Positions 50,255 to 63,900 of a DNA stretch of 64,000 bases are shown here, in pieces. The notes below the pieces were generated by a model. The model was not told where the DNA came from, made no database searches, and was given only the letters and a program-made list of their open reading frames with translations. Every line of letters begins with the position of its first letter. Within the stretch, counting starts at the first letter, position 1. The position numbers and the translations under genes were made by a program. Source of the DNA: Actinomyces sp. B33 (GTDB taxonomy: Bacteria; Actinomycetota; Actinomycetes; Actinomycetales; Actinomycetaceae); contig NZ_JAMRYR010000002.1 of NCBI RefSeq assembly GCF_028437565.1, positions 248,001-312,000 of the forward strand, in the 5' to 3' direction.

Positions 50255-50437
50255 ATGAAGAACAAGAAGGCGAAGTGGCTCGTCGTGATGATCGCGGGCG
50301 CGGGTACCGCCTGCTGGGCGCTCGGCGTGGTGCTCGCGCAGTCCATCCCCTACGGGCGCCTGGCGACCAGTATCGGGACGCTCCTGATGGGAATCGCCCT
50401 CATCGGATTCCTCGTCGGGACAACGCGTTCCCAATAG
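50255..50437 (+). CDS. small two-helix membrane protein
   Basis: 60 residues from ATG 50255; no family recognised. Two hydrophobic helices (WLVVMIAGAGTACWALGVVL and ATSIGTLLMGIALIGFLVG) follow a basic N-terminus (MKNKKAK). Upstream in-frame GTGs at 50246 and 50177 exist and no start has a good Shine-Dalgarno sequence, so the start and the gene itself are uncertain. An imperfect hairpin follows. Confidence 0.5.
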   Translation: MKNKKAKWLVVMIAGAGTACWALGVVLAQSIPYGRLATSIGTLLMGIALIGFLVGTTRSQ

Positions 50438-50460
50438 TGCTAGAAGAGGCTCAACGGCCC

Positions 50461-50508
50461 GCGTCCGCCCGCCACGATGCTTCTTCCGAAGCCGCGGTGG
50501 GCGGACGC
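50461..50508. terminator. imperfect hairpin between two small membrane-protein genes
   Basis: GCGTCCGCCCGCC pairs with GGTGGGCGGACGC (one G-T pair) across a 22-base loop, between convergent small genes. Confidence 0.5.
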
Positions 50509-50555
50509 TCACGGGGCACGATTCGCCGTCTCCCACGGAAGGCGGGGGAGTCGGC

Positions 50556-50741
50556 TTACTCTGTCCCGCCGCGACTGGAACGGCGCGCCACCAGCAGTCC
50601 CGTCCACTGGCCCGCCAGGACCATGAGGCCGACCGGCAGGACGTGCCACGGCAGGTGGAACACGACGATCGCGACGACCACCCCGACGATGAGGATGCCG
50701 CTGCCCGCAGCCGCCCATGCGATCCTCCGATCGCCCCTCAT
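50556..50741 (-). CDS. small two-helix membrane protein
   Basis: 61 residues. MRGDRRIAWAAAGSGILIVG opens a first helix ending VVFHL, and VLPVGLMVLAGQWTGLLVA is the second; the tail is basic (RRSSRGGTE). ATG 50741 has GGAGGG four bases upstream, which supports it. A longer frame to 51056 has no Shine-Dalgarno sequence. Function unknown; it faces the 60-residue gene. Confidence 0.6.
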   Translation of the reverse strand: MRGDRRIAWAAAGSGILIVGVVVAIVVFHLPWHVLPVGLMVLAGQWTGLLVARRSSRGGTE

Positions 50742-51202
50742 CGTCCCTCCGCATTCCATTCGTTCATTCTCCCGCGACGATCGGGCCCCCACAAGCCCCA
50801 GCCGATCCCGCCCGGCTTCCAACACGGCGACGCTGAGCGGCATCAGGAGGCCACGGGGAGGCACCCCGAGACGCCACTGTGAGGGGTGTCGATGGATGCG
50901 GGGCGCGGCGCCCCCGTCGGAGAGCCCCGACTCCCCGCGGCGCCCCGCCGCGTGCGACACGAGCACAAGCACGCAGGAGGCCGGCGCGCACGTGCACCCG
51001 GGCGCCCCGGTGTCGGCGAGGTCACCGGGAACGGGCCCGGCGGAGTTGGGGGTCAAGGCGCATCAGGTGGCACAATGGGCCCATCGGCTTCCGGTTCACC
51101 TCCTCGCCTCCGACGGCCCCGGCCGGGCGGCAGGAGAGCCCCCGTCAGATGCGGGGGACTCCGCGTGGGGGACCCGGGGCACCAACGAACCCAGGAGACT
51201 CC
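50742..51202. other. gene-poor stretch upstream of rpmE
   Basis: 461 bases. Several frames are open on both strands because of high GC, but none has a Shine-Dalgarno sequence or recognisable product. A weak promoter for rpmE may use CACAAT at 51071-51076, giving a leader of about 120 nt. Nothing else is supported. Confidence 0.4.
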
Positions 51203-51418
51203 GTGAAGAAGGACATCCACCCCGAGTACGTCGAGACCCACGTGACCTGCACGTGCGGCAACAGCTTCACCACTCGCTCGACCCTCGCCTCCGGCGAGAT
51301 GCGCGTCGACGTGTGCTCGGCCTGCCACCCGTTCTACACGGGCAAGCAGAAGATCCTCGACACCGGCGGCCGCGTCGCCAAGTTCGAGGCCCGCTACGGC
51401 AAGCGCACCCGTCCCTGA
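51203..51418 (+). CDS. rpmE: 50S ribosomal protein L31, zinc-binding form
   Basis: 71 residues. [21 protein letters not shown] and [16 protein letters not shown] carry the CxC and CxxC cysteines of the zinc-containing L31 type. Actinobacteria usually also carry a zinc-free paralogue under Zur control elsewhere. GTG 51203 has AGGAG five bases upstream. Confidence 0.96.
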   Translation: MKKDIHPEYVETHVTCTCGNSFTTRSTLASGEMRVDVCSACHPFYTGKQKILDTGGRVAKFEARYGKRTRP

Positions 51419-51516
51419 TCGCAGGGCGCGCTCCGCGCCAACGGCCGCTGCGGCGTCGGTGATCCTCTGGTCGCCGACGCCGCACTGCATCCGCCCCGAC
51501 CGATCCAGGAGAGCCG

Positions 51517-52623
51517 ATGACCCCCCATCCTCCCGTAGACGACGAAGCAACAGCCCTGGCACCCCTCCTCGACGAGTACACCCGGATCGAGGCCCGCATG
51601 TCCGACCCGGACGTCCTCGCCGACCCCGGGGCCATGCGCCGCATCGGCCGTCGCTACGCCGAGCTCGGACGGATCAAGGCCGCGGCCGACCGCCTCGCCG
51701 CCGCCCGCGACGACCTGGGCGCCGCCCGCGAACTGGCCGACGAGGACGCCTCCTTCGCCGACGAGATCCCCGCCCTCGCCGCCGCCGAGCGCTCCGCCCA
51801 CGACGCCCTCGTCTCCATCCTCGCCCCCCGCGACCCGCAGGACGGGCTCGACGCCATCGTCGAGATCAAGGCCGGCGAGGGCGGCGAGGAGTCCGCCCTC
51901 TTCGCCTCCGACCTGGCCCGCATGTACGCCCGCTACGCCGAATCCCAGGGATGGAGCGCCGTCGAGCTGTCGTCGACCCCGACCGGCCTCGGCGGCTGCA
52001 AGGACATCACCCTGGCGATCCGCGCGAAGGGCAGCCCCGCGCCCGACGAGGGGGTGTGGGCCCACCTGAAGTACGAGGGCGGCGTCCACCGCGTCCAGCG
52101 CGTCCCCGTCACCGAGTCCCAGGGCCGGATCCACACGAGCGCCGCCGGAGTCTTCGTCATGCCCGAGATCGAGGACGACGAGGAGATCGTCATCGACCCC
52201 GCCGATCTGCGCATCGACGTGTACCGCTCATCCGGGCCCGGCGGCCAGTCCGTCAACACGACCGACTCCGCCGTGCGCATCACCCACCTGCCGTCCGGCA
52301 TCGTCGTGTCGATGCAGAACGAGAAGTCCCAGCTGCAGAACAAGGAGGCCGCCCTGAGGGTCCTCGCCTCCCGCCTGGCCGCCGAGGCCCGGGCCCGCAA
52401 GGAGGCCGAGGCCTCCGCCCAGCGCCTCTCCCAGGTGCGCACCGTCGACCGCTCCGAGCGCATCCGCACCTACAACTTCCCCGAGAACCGCATCGCCGAC
52501 CACCGCACCGGTTACAAGGCCCACAACCTCGACCAGGTGCTCGCCGGCGCCCTGGGGCCGGTCATCGCCTCCCTGCGCGAGGCCGACGAGGCCGAGCGCC
52601 TCGCCCGGGCCGCCTCCTCCTGA
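51517..52623 (+). CDS. prfA: peptide chain release factor 1
   Basis: 368 residues. Terminates translation at UAA and UAG. The PxT stop-recognition tripeptide is in [16 protein letters not shown], and the GGQ motif in [21 protein letters not shown] contacts the peptidyl-transferase centre. [15 protein letters not shown] starts domain 2. The long helical domain 1 is Ala/Arg-rich. ATG 51517 is preceded by AGGAGAGCCG. prmC follows one base after the stop codon. Confidence 0.96.
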   Translation: MTPHPPVDDEATALAPLLDEYTRIEARMSDPDVLADPGAMRRIGRRYAELGRIKAAADRLAAARDDLGAARELADEDASFADEIPALAAAERSAHDALVSILAPRDPQDGLDAIVEIKAGEGGEESALFASDLARMYARYAESQGWSAVELSSTPTGLGGCKDITLAIRAKGSPAPDEGVWAHLKYEGGVHRVQRVPVTESQGRIHTSAAGVFVMPEIEDDEEIVIDPADLRIDVYRSSGPGGQSVNTTDSAVRITHLPSGIVVSMQNEKSQLQNKEAALRVLASRLAAEARARKEAEASAQRLSQVRTVDRSERIRTYNFPENRIADHRTGYKAHNLDQVLAGALGPVIASLREADEAERLARAASS

Positions 52624-52624
52624 C

Positions 52625-53500
52625 ATGACGACCGCCCCCGACTCCTCCCGCGTCGCCGTCCTCCTCGCATGGGCGCGCGCCCGCCTGGCCGGGATCGAGG
52701 CGTCCAATCCCGCCCAGGAGTCCGTCGAGCTCCTCGAATGGGCCGCCGGCGCCTCGCGATGGACGATGCCCGACCCCGTCGGGGACGAGGCGCGGAAGCG
52801 ATTCCTCTCCGGCGTGCAACGGCGCGCCGCGCGAGAGCCTGTGCAGCACATCACCGCGAGGATGCACTTCCGCGGGCTCGTCCTGGCCGCCCGGCCCGGC
52901 GTCTTCATCTGCCGTCCGGAGACCGAGGTCGTCGCCGGGCTCGCCGTCGACGCGGCCCGGGCGATGGGCCCGCGCCCGCGCGTCGTCGACCTGTGCACCG
53001 GATCGGGGGCGATCGCCCTGGCGGTGGCGACCGAGGCCCCCTCGTGCGAGGTCGTCGCCGTCGAGATCGACGAGGCCGCCGCCGCGCTGGCCCGGATCAA
53101 CATCGACGCCCTCGCTCCCGGGCGGGTCCGCCTGCTCCGGGCCGACGCGGCCGATCCCCAGACCCTCGCCGACCTCGACGGGACCGTTGACGTCGTCGTC
53201 TCCAACCCCCCCTACGTCCCCGCCGCCGAGTCCCCCGTCCAGCCCGAGGCCCTCGTCGACCCGCCGCTGGCCCTGTACGGAGGCGGGGAGGAGGGGATGG
53301 ATGCGCCCCGCCGGATCCTCGCCACGGCCGCCCGACTCCTGCGCCCCGGCGGCGTCGTCGTCGTCGAGCACTCCCCCTCGCAGGCCGAGCAGATGCGCCG
53401 CGAGGCCCGGGCCGCCGGCTTCGCCGACGCGCGCACCGAGCCGGACCTCGCGGGGGCCTCGCGCGCCCTCGTCGCCCGTCGTGCGACAATGCCCCGGTGA
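52625..53500 (+). CDS. prmC: release factor glutamine methyltransferase
   Basis: 291 residues. Methylates the GGQ glutamine of release factors. The SAM-binding motif DLCTGSGAIALAVA and the catalytic NPPY (VSNPPYVPAAE) are present. QHITARMHFRGLVLAARPGVFICRPETE matches the PrmC N-terminal boundary. The prfA-prmC-tsaC order is common. The tsaC GTG overlaps its stop by four bases. Confidence 0.95.
   Translation: MTTAPDSSRVAVLLAWARARLAGIEASNPAQESVELLEWAAGASRWTMPDPVGDEARKRFLSGVQRRAAREPVQHITARMHFRGLVLAARPGVFICRPETEVVAGLAVDAARAMGPRPRVVDLCTGSGAIALAVATEAPSCEVVAVEIDEAAAALARINIDALAPGRVRLLRADAADPQTLADLDGTVDVVVSNPPYVPAAESPVQPEALVDPPLALYGGGEEGMDAPRRILATAARLLRPGGVVVVEHSPSQAEQMRREARAAGFADARTEPDLAGASRALVARRATMPR
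53485..53490 (+). promoter_or_regulatory. candidate internal -10 for leaderless tsaC
   Basis: GACAAT lies six bases before the tsaC GTG, inside the end of prmC. It has the same spacing as the other leaderless candidates but could be chance. Confidence 0.3.
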
Positions 53501-54171
53501 ACGTCCCCGTCCTCGCCTGCACGCCCGCGTGGGCCCCGGCCGATCTTCGGGCCGCGGTCCGGATCGTCGCCACCGGCGGCGTCGTCGTCCTGCCGACCGA
53601 CACGGTCTACGGCATCGGGGCGAGGGCCGACGACCCCGCGGCCGTCGCCGCCGTCCTGAGGGCCAAGGGCAGGGGGCGCCAGATGCCCCCGCCGGTCCTC
53701 GTCGCCGACCCCGATTCCATCGACCGGCTCGCCGTCGACGCGCCCGCCGCGGCCCGTCGCCTCGCCGCGGCCCACTGGCCGGGCGGCCTCACCCTGATCC
53801 TCCCCGCCCGCCCCGGCCTCGGCTGGGACCTGGGGGACACCGGCGGGACCGTCGCCCTGCGAATGCCGGACTGCCGGCAGGCCCTCGACCTCCTCGCCGC
53901 CACGGGCCCCATGGCCGTCACCAGCGCGAATCTCACCGGGCGGCCCCCGGCCACCTCGATCGACGAGGCCATCGCCGCCTTCGGCGAGACGGTCGACGCC
54001 TACATCGACGCCGGGCCGACCGCCTCGTCGACGCCCTCGACGATCATCGACGTGGCGCACGGAGCCCCCCGGGCGATCCGCCTGGGCGCCCTGTCCCTCG
54101 ACGAGCTCAGCGCCTCCGCGGGCGAGGCCATCGCCCCCGCCCCCCAGACCCCGGGGGCCGACGCCGGATGA
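53497..54171 (+). CDS. tsaC: L-threonylcarbamoyladenylate synthase (TsaC/Sua5)
   Basis: 224 residues. Makes threonylcarbamoyl-AMP for the t6A modification of ANN-decoding tRNAs. The YrdC-type core is clear: GGVVVLPTDTVYGIGARADDP, AHWPGGLTLILPAR, VALRMPD and PMAVTSANLTGRPPATS. The C-terminal Sua5 domain is absent, so TsaC-type by length. Start GTG 53497 overlaps prmC, and wecA overlaps its stop by four bases. Confidence 0.94.
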   Translation: MNVPVLACTPAWAPADLRAAVRIVATGGVVVLPTDTVYGIGARADDPAAVAAVLRAKGRGRQMPPPVLVADPDSIDRLAVDAPAAARRLAAAHWPGGLTLILPARPGLGWDLGDTGGTVALRMPDCRQALDLLAATGPMAVTSANLTGRPPATSIDEAIAAFGETVDAYIDAGPTASSTPSTIIDVAHGAPRAIRLGALSLDELSASAGEAIAPAPQTPGADAG

Positions 54172-55268
54172 AGGTCTACCTCCTCTTCATGCTCGTCGCG
54201 ATGGGCGTCACCCTGGTGATGACGCCCGTCGTCCGATGGGCCTGCCTACGGTGGGGGATCCTGCCCGAGCTGAGGAGCCGCGACCTGCAGCGCACGCCGA
54301 TCCCCCGACTGGGCGGCGTCGCGATGACCATCGGCCTCCTCGTCTCGATCGCCCTGGCCTCGCGCGTGCCCTACATGGCCCCGCTCTTCGCCGACTCCGT
54401 CCCCTGGGCCGTCATGTGGGCGGCCGCGGGCATGTGCGTCCTCGGCGTCATCGACGACGTCGTCGAGCTCGACTGGCTCGCCAAGCTCGCCGGCCAGGTC
54501 CTCATCGCCGGGGCCATGGCGTTCAACGGCGTCCAGCTCGTCACCTTCCCGATCTTCGGGGTGACCATCGGATCGTCGCGCCTATCCCTCATCGTCACCG
54601 TGTTCCTCGTCGTCGGGATCGTCAACGCCGTCAACTTCATCGACGGGCTCGACGGCCTGGCCGCGGGCGTCGTCGGCATCGGCGCCGGCGCGTTCTTCGT
54701 CTACTCCTACGTCCTCACCCGCCTCATGGGGGCGGCCTCCTACGCGACGACCGCCTCGCTCATCGTCATCGCCCTGTTCGGCGTGTGCCTCGGGTTCCTC
54801 TGGTACAACTTCCACCCCTCGTCGATCATGATGGGCGGGGGGGCCGAGACGCTCGGACTCGTCCTGGCGGCCTCCGGCATCATCGTCACCGGCCAGGTCG
54901 ACCCGGCCCTCCTGGGGCGCCAGCAGATCCTCGTATCCGTCCTGCCGCTCGTCCTGCCGCTGTCGGTGATCTTCATGCCGGTCGCCGATCTCGTCATCAC
55001 CTCGATCCGCCGGATGATCCGCGGGCACAGCCCCTTCAAGGCCGACCGCTCCCACTTCCACGACCGCCTCCTCCTGCGGGGGCACTCGCACCGGGGGGTC
55101 GTCGCGATCCTGTGGATGTGGACGGCGATCGTGTGCGTTCCCGCCGTCGGCCTCCTCATCGTCGACTGGACGAGGGTCGTCGCCCTCGCCCTCCCGGCGG
55201 TCGTCGTCGCCTGCATCATCACCGCCACCGAGTTCCCCATCCAGGCCCACCAGGAGGACAGCAGATGA
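54168..55268 (+). CDS. wecA: MraY/WecA-like undecaprenyl-phosphate GlcNAc-1-phosphate transferase
   Basis: 366 residues with about eleven membrane helices. The polyprenyl-phosphate transferase motifs are all present: GVIDDVVELDWLAKL (Asp-Asp), VNAVNFIDGLDGLAAG, and HFHDRLLLRGHSHR. This pattern is WecA/TagO-like, initiating a cell-wall-linked glycan on the lipid carrier. Sugar specificity is inferred. Location between tsaC and the atp operon is typical of actinobacteria. The next gene overlaps by four bases. Confidence 0.92.
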   Translation: MKVYLLFMLVAMGVTLVMTPVVRWACLRWGILPELRSRDLQRTPIPRLGGVAMTIGLLVSIALASRVPYMAPLFADSVPWAVMWAAAGMCVLGVIDDVVELDWLAKLAGQVLIAGAMAFNGVQLVTFPIFGVTIGSSRLSLIVTVFLVVGIVNAVNFIDGLDGLAAGVVGIGAGAFFVYSYVLTRLMGAASYATTASLIVIALFGVCLGFLWYNFHPSSIMMGGGAETLGLVLAASGIIVTGQVDPALLGRQQILVSVLPLVLPLSVIFMPVADLVITSIRRMIRGHSPFKADRSHFHDRLLLRGHSHRGVVAILWMWTAIVCVPAVGLLIVDWTRVVALALPAVVVACIITATEFPIQAHQEDSR

Positions 55269-55675
55269 CCCAGCCGGGACTCGCCTCGGCGCCGCGACGA
55301 GCCGCCCGGGCCCTCGCCGCCGCCGCCCTCGTCCTCGCCGCCGCTCAGATCGGCTGGGCCGCCTGGGCGTCCTCGCAATGGGCCGAGGCCTGGCTCGGGG
55401 TCTCGCTGACGAGCGCCGTCCTCGCCGCCCAGTGGTTCTTCCTCGACAGACAGGTCGCCGACCCCGGCCGGGTCGTCGCCTGGGTCGCCTCCTCCTACGC
55501 GGCGAAGATCACGATCCTCGTCGCCGGTCTGAGGATCCCCGACGCGGTCGGCCTCGGCATCCGCGTCCCCGCGCTGGCCGCCGTCGCCGCGATCCTCGTG
55601 GCGGTGCTCGTCGAGGTCGTCGTCCTGGCCCGCAGTCGAGTCTCCGCCGTCGACCCGGCGCCAGAGGGCCGATGA
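55265..55675 (+). CDS. AtpI-like membrane protein preceding the ATP synthase operon
   Basis: 136 residues, four hydrophobic segments (ALAAAALVLAAAQIGWAAWA, LGVSLTSAVLAAQWFFL, VAWVASSYAAKITILVAGL, LAAVAAILVAVLVEVVVLA). Sequence is poorly conserved, but size, topology and position immediately before atpB fit the AtpI/Atp1 assembly factor group, thought to help c-ring assembly. ATGA overlap with wecA means it is translated with that operon, while atpB has a separate promoter candidate. Confidence 0.65.
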   Translation: MTQPGLASAPRRAARALAAAALVLAAAQIGWAAWASSQWAEAWLGVSLTSAVLAAQWFFLDRQVADPGRVVAWVASSYAAKITILVAGLRIPDAVGLGIRVPALAAVAAILVAVLVEVVVLARSRVSAVDPAPEGR

Positions 55676-55735
55676 GGCGATGGCCTCTGCCCGCTCCCGG
55701 CCCCTGCGCAAGCGGGCATCCGATCGACCAACTGA

Positions 55736-55741
55736 TACGAT
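55736..55741 (+). promoter_or_regulatory. candidate -10 of atp operon
   Basis: TACGAT in the 135-base gap before atpB would give a leader of about 63 nt. No convincing -35. Confidence 0.45.
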
Positions 55742-55810
55742 GAACCGGCTGCCGCAGCCGCGGCCCACAGCCGATCGTCGATACCCACACCGCAGGAGGA
55801 CGCGTCGCCC

Positions 55811-57519
<1,709 letters not shown>

Positions 57520-57523
<4 letters not shown>

Positions 57524-58338
57524 CCGAGGCCACGAGGATCGACTCCGTCGCCCACGCGGCCGACCTCGACCGCGCGCTGGCGCGGCCGGGGACCGACGCC
57601 ATGCGCGTCGCCGAGGACCTCTTCGGCCTCGCCGACCTCATCCGGGCCGACTCGCGCCTGCGCAGGGCGCTGACCGATCCGGCTCGCAGCGGCGACGACA
57701 AGGCGGCCCTGGCACGCGACGCCTTCGGGAACCACGTCCAGGAGGCGACCCTGTCCGTGATCGAGGCGATGGCCCGCTCCCACTGGTCCCACCCGGAGGA
57801 CGTCCACGACGCCCTCGAGGTCCTCGGGATCGTGTCGGTCCTCACCGACGCCCATCGGGCCGGCCGCCTCGACGAGGTCTCCGACGAGCTCTTCGACGTG
57901 CGCCGCCTCTTCGCCGACCAGCGCGAGCTGCGCCTGCGCCTGGCGGACCCGGCCACCGGGGACGCCCACCGGCGAGGGGACCTGGCCCAGGCCCTCCTTG
58001 AGGGCAGGATCACCGGGTGGACGATGCGCCTCGTGCGACGGGCGGTCGGCCGCTCGAAGCACGGCAGGCTCCTGCACAACCTGCGCCGCTTCGCCCGGTG
58101 GGCCGCGGTCCTCGAGGGCCGTCTGCTCGTCACCGTCGAATCGGCCGCGCAGATGACCCCCGAGCAGATCGACCGGCTCCGGTCGATCCTCGCCCGCCGC
58201 TTCGGGCAGGAGATCGCCCTGTCCGTGTCCATCGACCCCGACGTCGTCGGCGGATTCCGCGTGCGCGCGGGCACGACCGCCGTCGACGCCTCCCTGGCGA
58301 CCCGCATGGCCGACATGCGCCGCCGACTCGTGGGCTGA
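57520..58338 (+). CDS. atpH: F1Fo ATP synthase subunit delta
   Basis: 272 residues, the long actinobacterial form (E. coli delta is 177). The C-terminal part AAVLEGRLLVTVESAAQMTPEQ and SVSIDPDVVGGFRVRAGTTAVDAS is the delta/OSCP signature joining the stator to F1. The N-terminal 100 residues are an extra helical segment. ATG 57520 overlaps the atpF stop. Confidence 0.93.
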
Positions 58339-58380
58339 CCCCACCACCGCCTACTCGCCCCACCGACAGAAGGAATGCTC

Positions 58381-60018
<1,638 letters not shown>

Positions 60019-60021
60019 TCG

Positions 60022-60951
60022 GTGGGCGGCCAGCAGAGGATCTACAAGCAGCGCATCGCCTCGACGCGCACGCTCGCCAAGGTCTTCCGCGCGATGGAGA
60101 TGATCGCGGCCTCGCGCATCGGGGCGGCGCGCCGCGCGGCGACCGAACTGGGCCCCTATGAGAAGGCCCTGACCCAGGCCGTCGCCGCGGTCGCGATCCA
60201 CACGGACCTCGATCATCCGCTGACGCGCGAGCGCCACGACACGTCGCGCGTCGCCGTCCTCGTCGTCGCCTCCGACCGGGGGATGGCCGGCGCCTACGCG
60301 GCGACCATCCTGCGCGAGTCCGAGCGCCTCATCGCCCGCCTCGAATCGGAGGGGAAGACCCCCGTGGTCTACACCTACGGGCGACGGGCGAGCGCCTACT
60401 TCCGCTTCCGGTCGATCCCGATCCAGCAGTCGTGGGAGGGGGAATCCGACTCCCCGACGCCGGCCACGGCTCACGCCATCGGGCGCGAGCTCCTCGACCG
60501 GTTCACGGATCCGTCCCAGGAATCCGGCGTGTCCGAGGTCCATCTCGTCTACACGCGGTTCCAGACGGTGATGACCCAGGTCCCGCAAGTGCGCCAGATG
60601 CTGCCGCTGACCGTCGTCGACGCCCCCCAGGGCGACGGCGAGCGCGGCGAGGAGCGGGGATTCAGGGACGACCCGTCGTCGGCGATTCCCGAGTACGAGT
60701 TCATCCCCTCGCCGGAGGCGGTCCTGGGAGCGATCCTGCCCCTGTACGTGCAGAGCCGCATCCACAACGTCCTCCTCCAATCGGCGGCCTCCGAGTTGGC
60801 GTCGCGCCAGCGCGCGATGCACACGGCCACCGACAACGCCGAGGATCTCATCACCCAGTACACGCGCCTGGCCAACTCGGCCCGTCAGGCGGAGATCACC
60901 CAGGAGATCAGCGAGATCGTCGGCGGGGCCGACGCCCTGGTCGCGAGCTGA
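60022..60951 (+). CDS. atpG: F1Fo ATP synthase subunit gamma
   Basis: 309 residues. N-terminal QRIYKQRIASTRTLAKVFRAMEMIAASRI and C-terminal ELASRQRAMHTATDNAEDLI form the coiled-coil rotor shaft. VASDRGMAGAYAATIL lies in the middle domain. GTG 60022 starts three bases after the atpA stop, preceded by GGCGGAGG within atpA. Confidence 0.95.
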   Translation: MGGQQRIYKQRIASTRTLAKVFRAMEMIAASRIGAARRAATELGPYEKALTQAVAAVAIHTDLDHPLTRERHDTSRVAVLVVASDRGMAGAYAATILRESERLIARLESEGKTPVVYTYGRRASAYFRFRSIPIQQSWEGESDSPTPATAHAIGRELLDRFTDPSQESGVSEVHLVYTRFQTVMTQVPQVRQMLPLTVVDAPQGDGERGEERGFRDDPSSAIPEYEFIPSPEAVLGAILPLYVQSRIHNVLLQSAASELASRQRAMHTATDNAEDLITQYTRLANSARQAEITQEISEIVGGADALVAS

Positions 60952-62423
<1,472 letters not shown>

Positions 62424-62424
<1 letters not shown>

Positions 62425-62690
62425 TGGCCGGCGGCAATCTCCAGGTCGAGGTGGTCTCCCACGAGGGGCGCCTGTGGCACGGGGCGGCCGCGTCCGTCCA
62501 GGTGCCCGCCGTCGACGGCCAGCTCGGCATCCTGCCGGGGCGCCAGCCGCTGCTGGCGATGCTCGGGTCGGGCAGCGTCGTCGTCCTGACCGACGGCGGT
62601 CGTCCCACCCGGGTCGACGTCGACGGGGGCATCGTGTCCGTCGACTCCGATTTCGTCACCGTCGTGGCCGATCACGCTACACTTCACTGA
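62424..62690 (+). CDS. atpC: F1Fo ATP synthase subunit epsilon
   Basis: 88 residues. The beta-sandwich domain is recognisable (LQVEVVSHEGRLWHG, VPAVDGQLGILPGRQPLLAML, VDVDGGIVSVDSDFVTVVAD). The C-terminal helical hairpin present in E. coli (139 residues) is missing. Such short epsilon subunits occur in some actinobacteria and would lack the extended inhibitory arm. Confidence 0.93.
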
Positions 62691-62698
62691 CACGGGAG

Positions 62699-62724
62699 GC
62701 CCCCGTCCGCTCCCGGACGGGGGC
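62699..62724 (+). terminator. hairpin after atpC
   Basis: An 11-bp perfect stem (GCCCCCGTCCG and complement) with a four-base loop starts eight bases after the atpC stop; probable end of the atp operon. Confidence 0.65.
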
Positions 62725-62762
62725 GCCGCCACAGGAGCCGCGTCAGGAGGAGGGAGGACGGC

Positions 62763-63170
62763 ATGTCGGGATGGATCTCGGTCCTGGTCTGGGCGCTCGT
62801 CGTCCTCGCCGCCGTGGGCGTCCTCCTGTGGGCGTACATCAACATCCGCGCGAATCGGCTGATCTCCCACGTCGGCTCCTTCCGCGCGTGGTCGAGGCCG
62901 GACACGCACTCGGGGTGGACCTCGGGCATCGGGATGTACGGCGTCGAGACGCTGAGCTGGTACCGGCTCGTGGGATTGACGAGCCGGGCCGTGTACACGC
63001 TGCCGCGCCGGGGCCTGGAGCTGTCGGCGCCCATCGACCACTCGCCCGACGGGCTCATCGTCGAGATCCGTTTGAAGTACGCCGACCGGCGCTACGAGAT
63101 GGCGGTGACGCAGGAGAGCTACAACGGCCTCGTGTCGTGGATCGAGTCGGGTCCTCCCCACGTGCGCTGA
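62763..63170 (+). CDS. DUF2550 family membrane protein
   Basis: 135 residues. One N-terminal membrane helix (ISVLVWALVVLAAVGVLLWAYI, 5-26), then a soluble domain with RLISHVGSFRAWSR and WTSGIGMYGVETLSWYRLVGL, the DUF2550 blocks. In actinobacteria it sits directly after atpC, as here. Function unknown. AGGAGGGAGGACGGC precedes the ATG. Confidence 0.88.
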   Translation: MSGWISVLVWALVVLAAVGVLLWAYINIRANRLISHVGSFRAWSRPDTHSGWTSGIGMYGVETLSWYRLVGLTSRAVYTLPRRGLELSAPIDHSPDGLIVEIRLKYADRRYEMAVTQESYNGLVSWIESGPPHVR

Positions 63171-63188
63171 ACGGGGGAGCCGCACTGG

Positions 63189-63194
63189 TAGGCT
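63189..63194 (+). promoter_or_regulatory. candidate -10 of leaderless nucS transcript
   Basis: TAGGCT, then six bases (CGCGCC), then the nucS GTG at 63201; no Shine-Dalgarno sequence. Confidence 0.55.
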
Positions 63195-63200
63195 CGCGCC

Positions 63201-63899
63201 GTGCGAGTCCTCATAGCCACGTGCACGGTCGATTACTCCGGCCGCCTGTCCGCCCACCTCGACCCCGCGAAGAGGGTCATCATGGTCAAGGCCGACGGCT
63301 CCGTCCTCATCCACTCCGACGGGGGGTCGTACAAGCCGCTCAACTGGATGAACGCGCCGTGCTCGATCGCCGTCGACGAGCCGGGGGAGTCCGAGGAGTT
63401 CGACGGCGTCACCCAGGTGTGGACCGTTCAGGCCGCCAAGAGCGACGACCGCCTCGTCATCCGCCTGCACGACGTCGTCGCCGACGTCGTCGAGGACCTC
63501 GGCATCGATCCCGGCCTCGTCAAGGACGGTGTCGAGACGCATCTCCAGCAGCTCCTCGCCGAGCAGGTCCCGCAGATCCTCGGGGACGGCTGGTCCCTCG
63601 AGCGCCGCGAGTACCCGACCCCGATCGGCCCCGTCGACCTCATGGTCCGCACCCCCCGGGGGGCGCCCGTCGTCATCGAGGTCAAGAGGCGCGGCGGCAT
63701 CGACGGCGTCGAGCAGTTGACCCGCTACCTGTCGCTGCTCGGGCGTGACCCGCTCCTCGAGGGGATCAGCGGGGTCTTCGCCGCCCAGGAGATCTCCAAG
63801 CAGGCCCGGACACTCGCCGAGGACCGGGGGATCCGGTGCCTCGTCCTCGACTACGACGCGATGCGCGGATTCGACGACCCCGAGTCGAGGCTCTTCTGA
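63201..63899 (+). CDS. nucS: NucS/EndoMS mismatch-specific endonuclease
   Basis: 232 residues. Actinobacterial enzyme of non-canonical mismatch repair, cutting both strands at G-T, G-G and T-T mispairs in organisms without MutS/MutL. N-terminal DNA-binding and dimerisation domain ([37 protein letters not shown]). The C-terminal RecB-like nuclease has Asp146 (PVDLMVR), Glu160 and Lys162 (VIEVKRRG), and EQLTRYL. The extreme C-terminus PESRLF resembles a beta-clamp-binding motif (inference). Location after DUF2550 is conserved. Confidence 0.93.
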   Translation: MRVLIATCTVDYSGRLSAHLDPAKRVIMVKADGSVLIHSDGGSYKPLNWMNAPCSIAVDEPGESEEFDGVTQVWTVQAAKSDDRLVIRLHDVVADVVEDLGIDPGLVKDGVETHLQQLLAEQVPQILGDGWSLERREYPTPIGPVDLMVRTPRGAPVVIEVKRRGGIDGVEQLTRYLSLLGRDPLLEGISGVFAAQEISKQARTLAEDRGIRCLVLDYDAMRGFDDPESRLF

Positions 63900-63900
63900 C

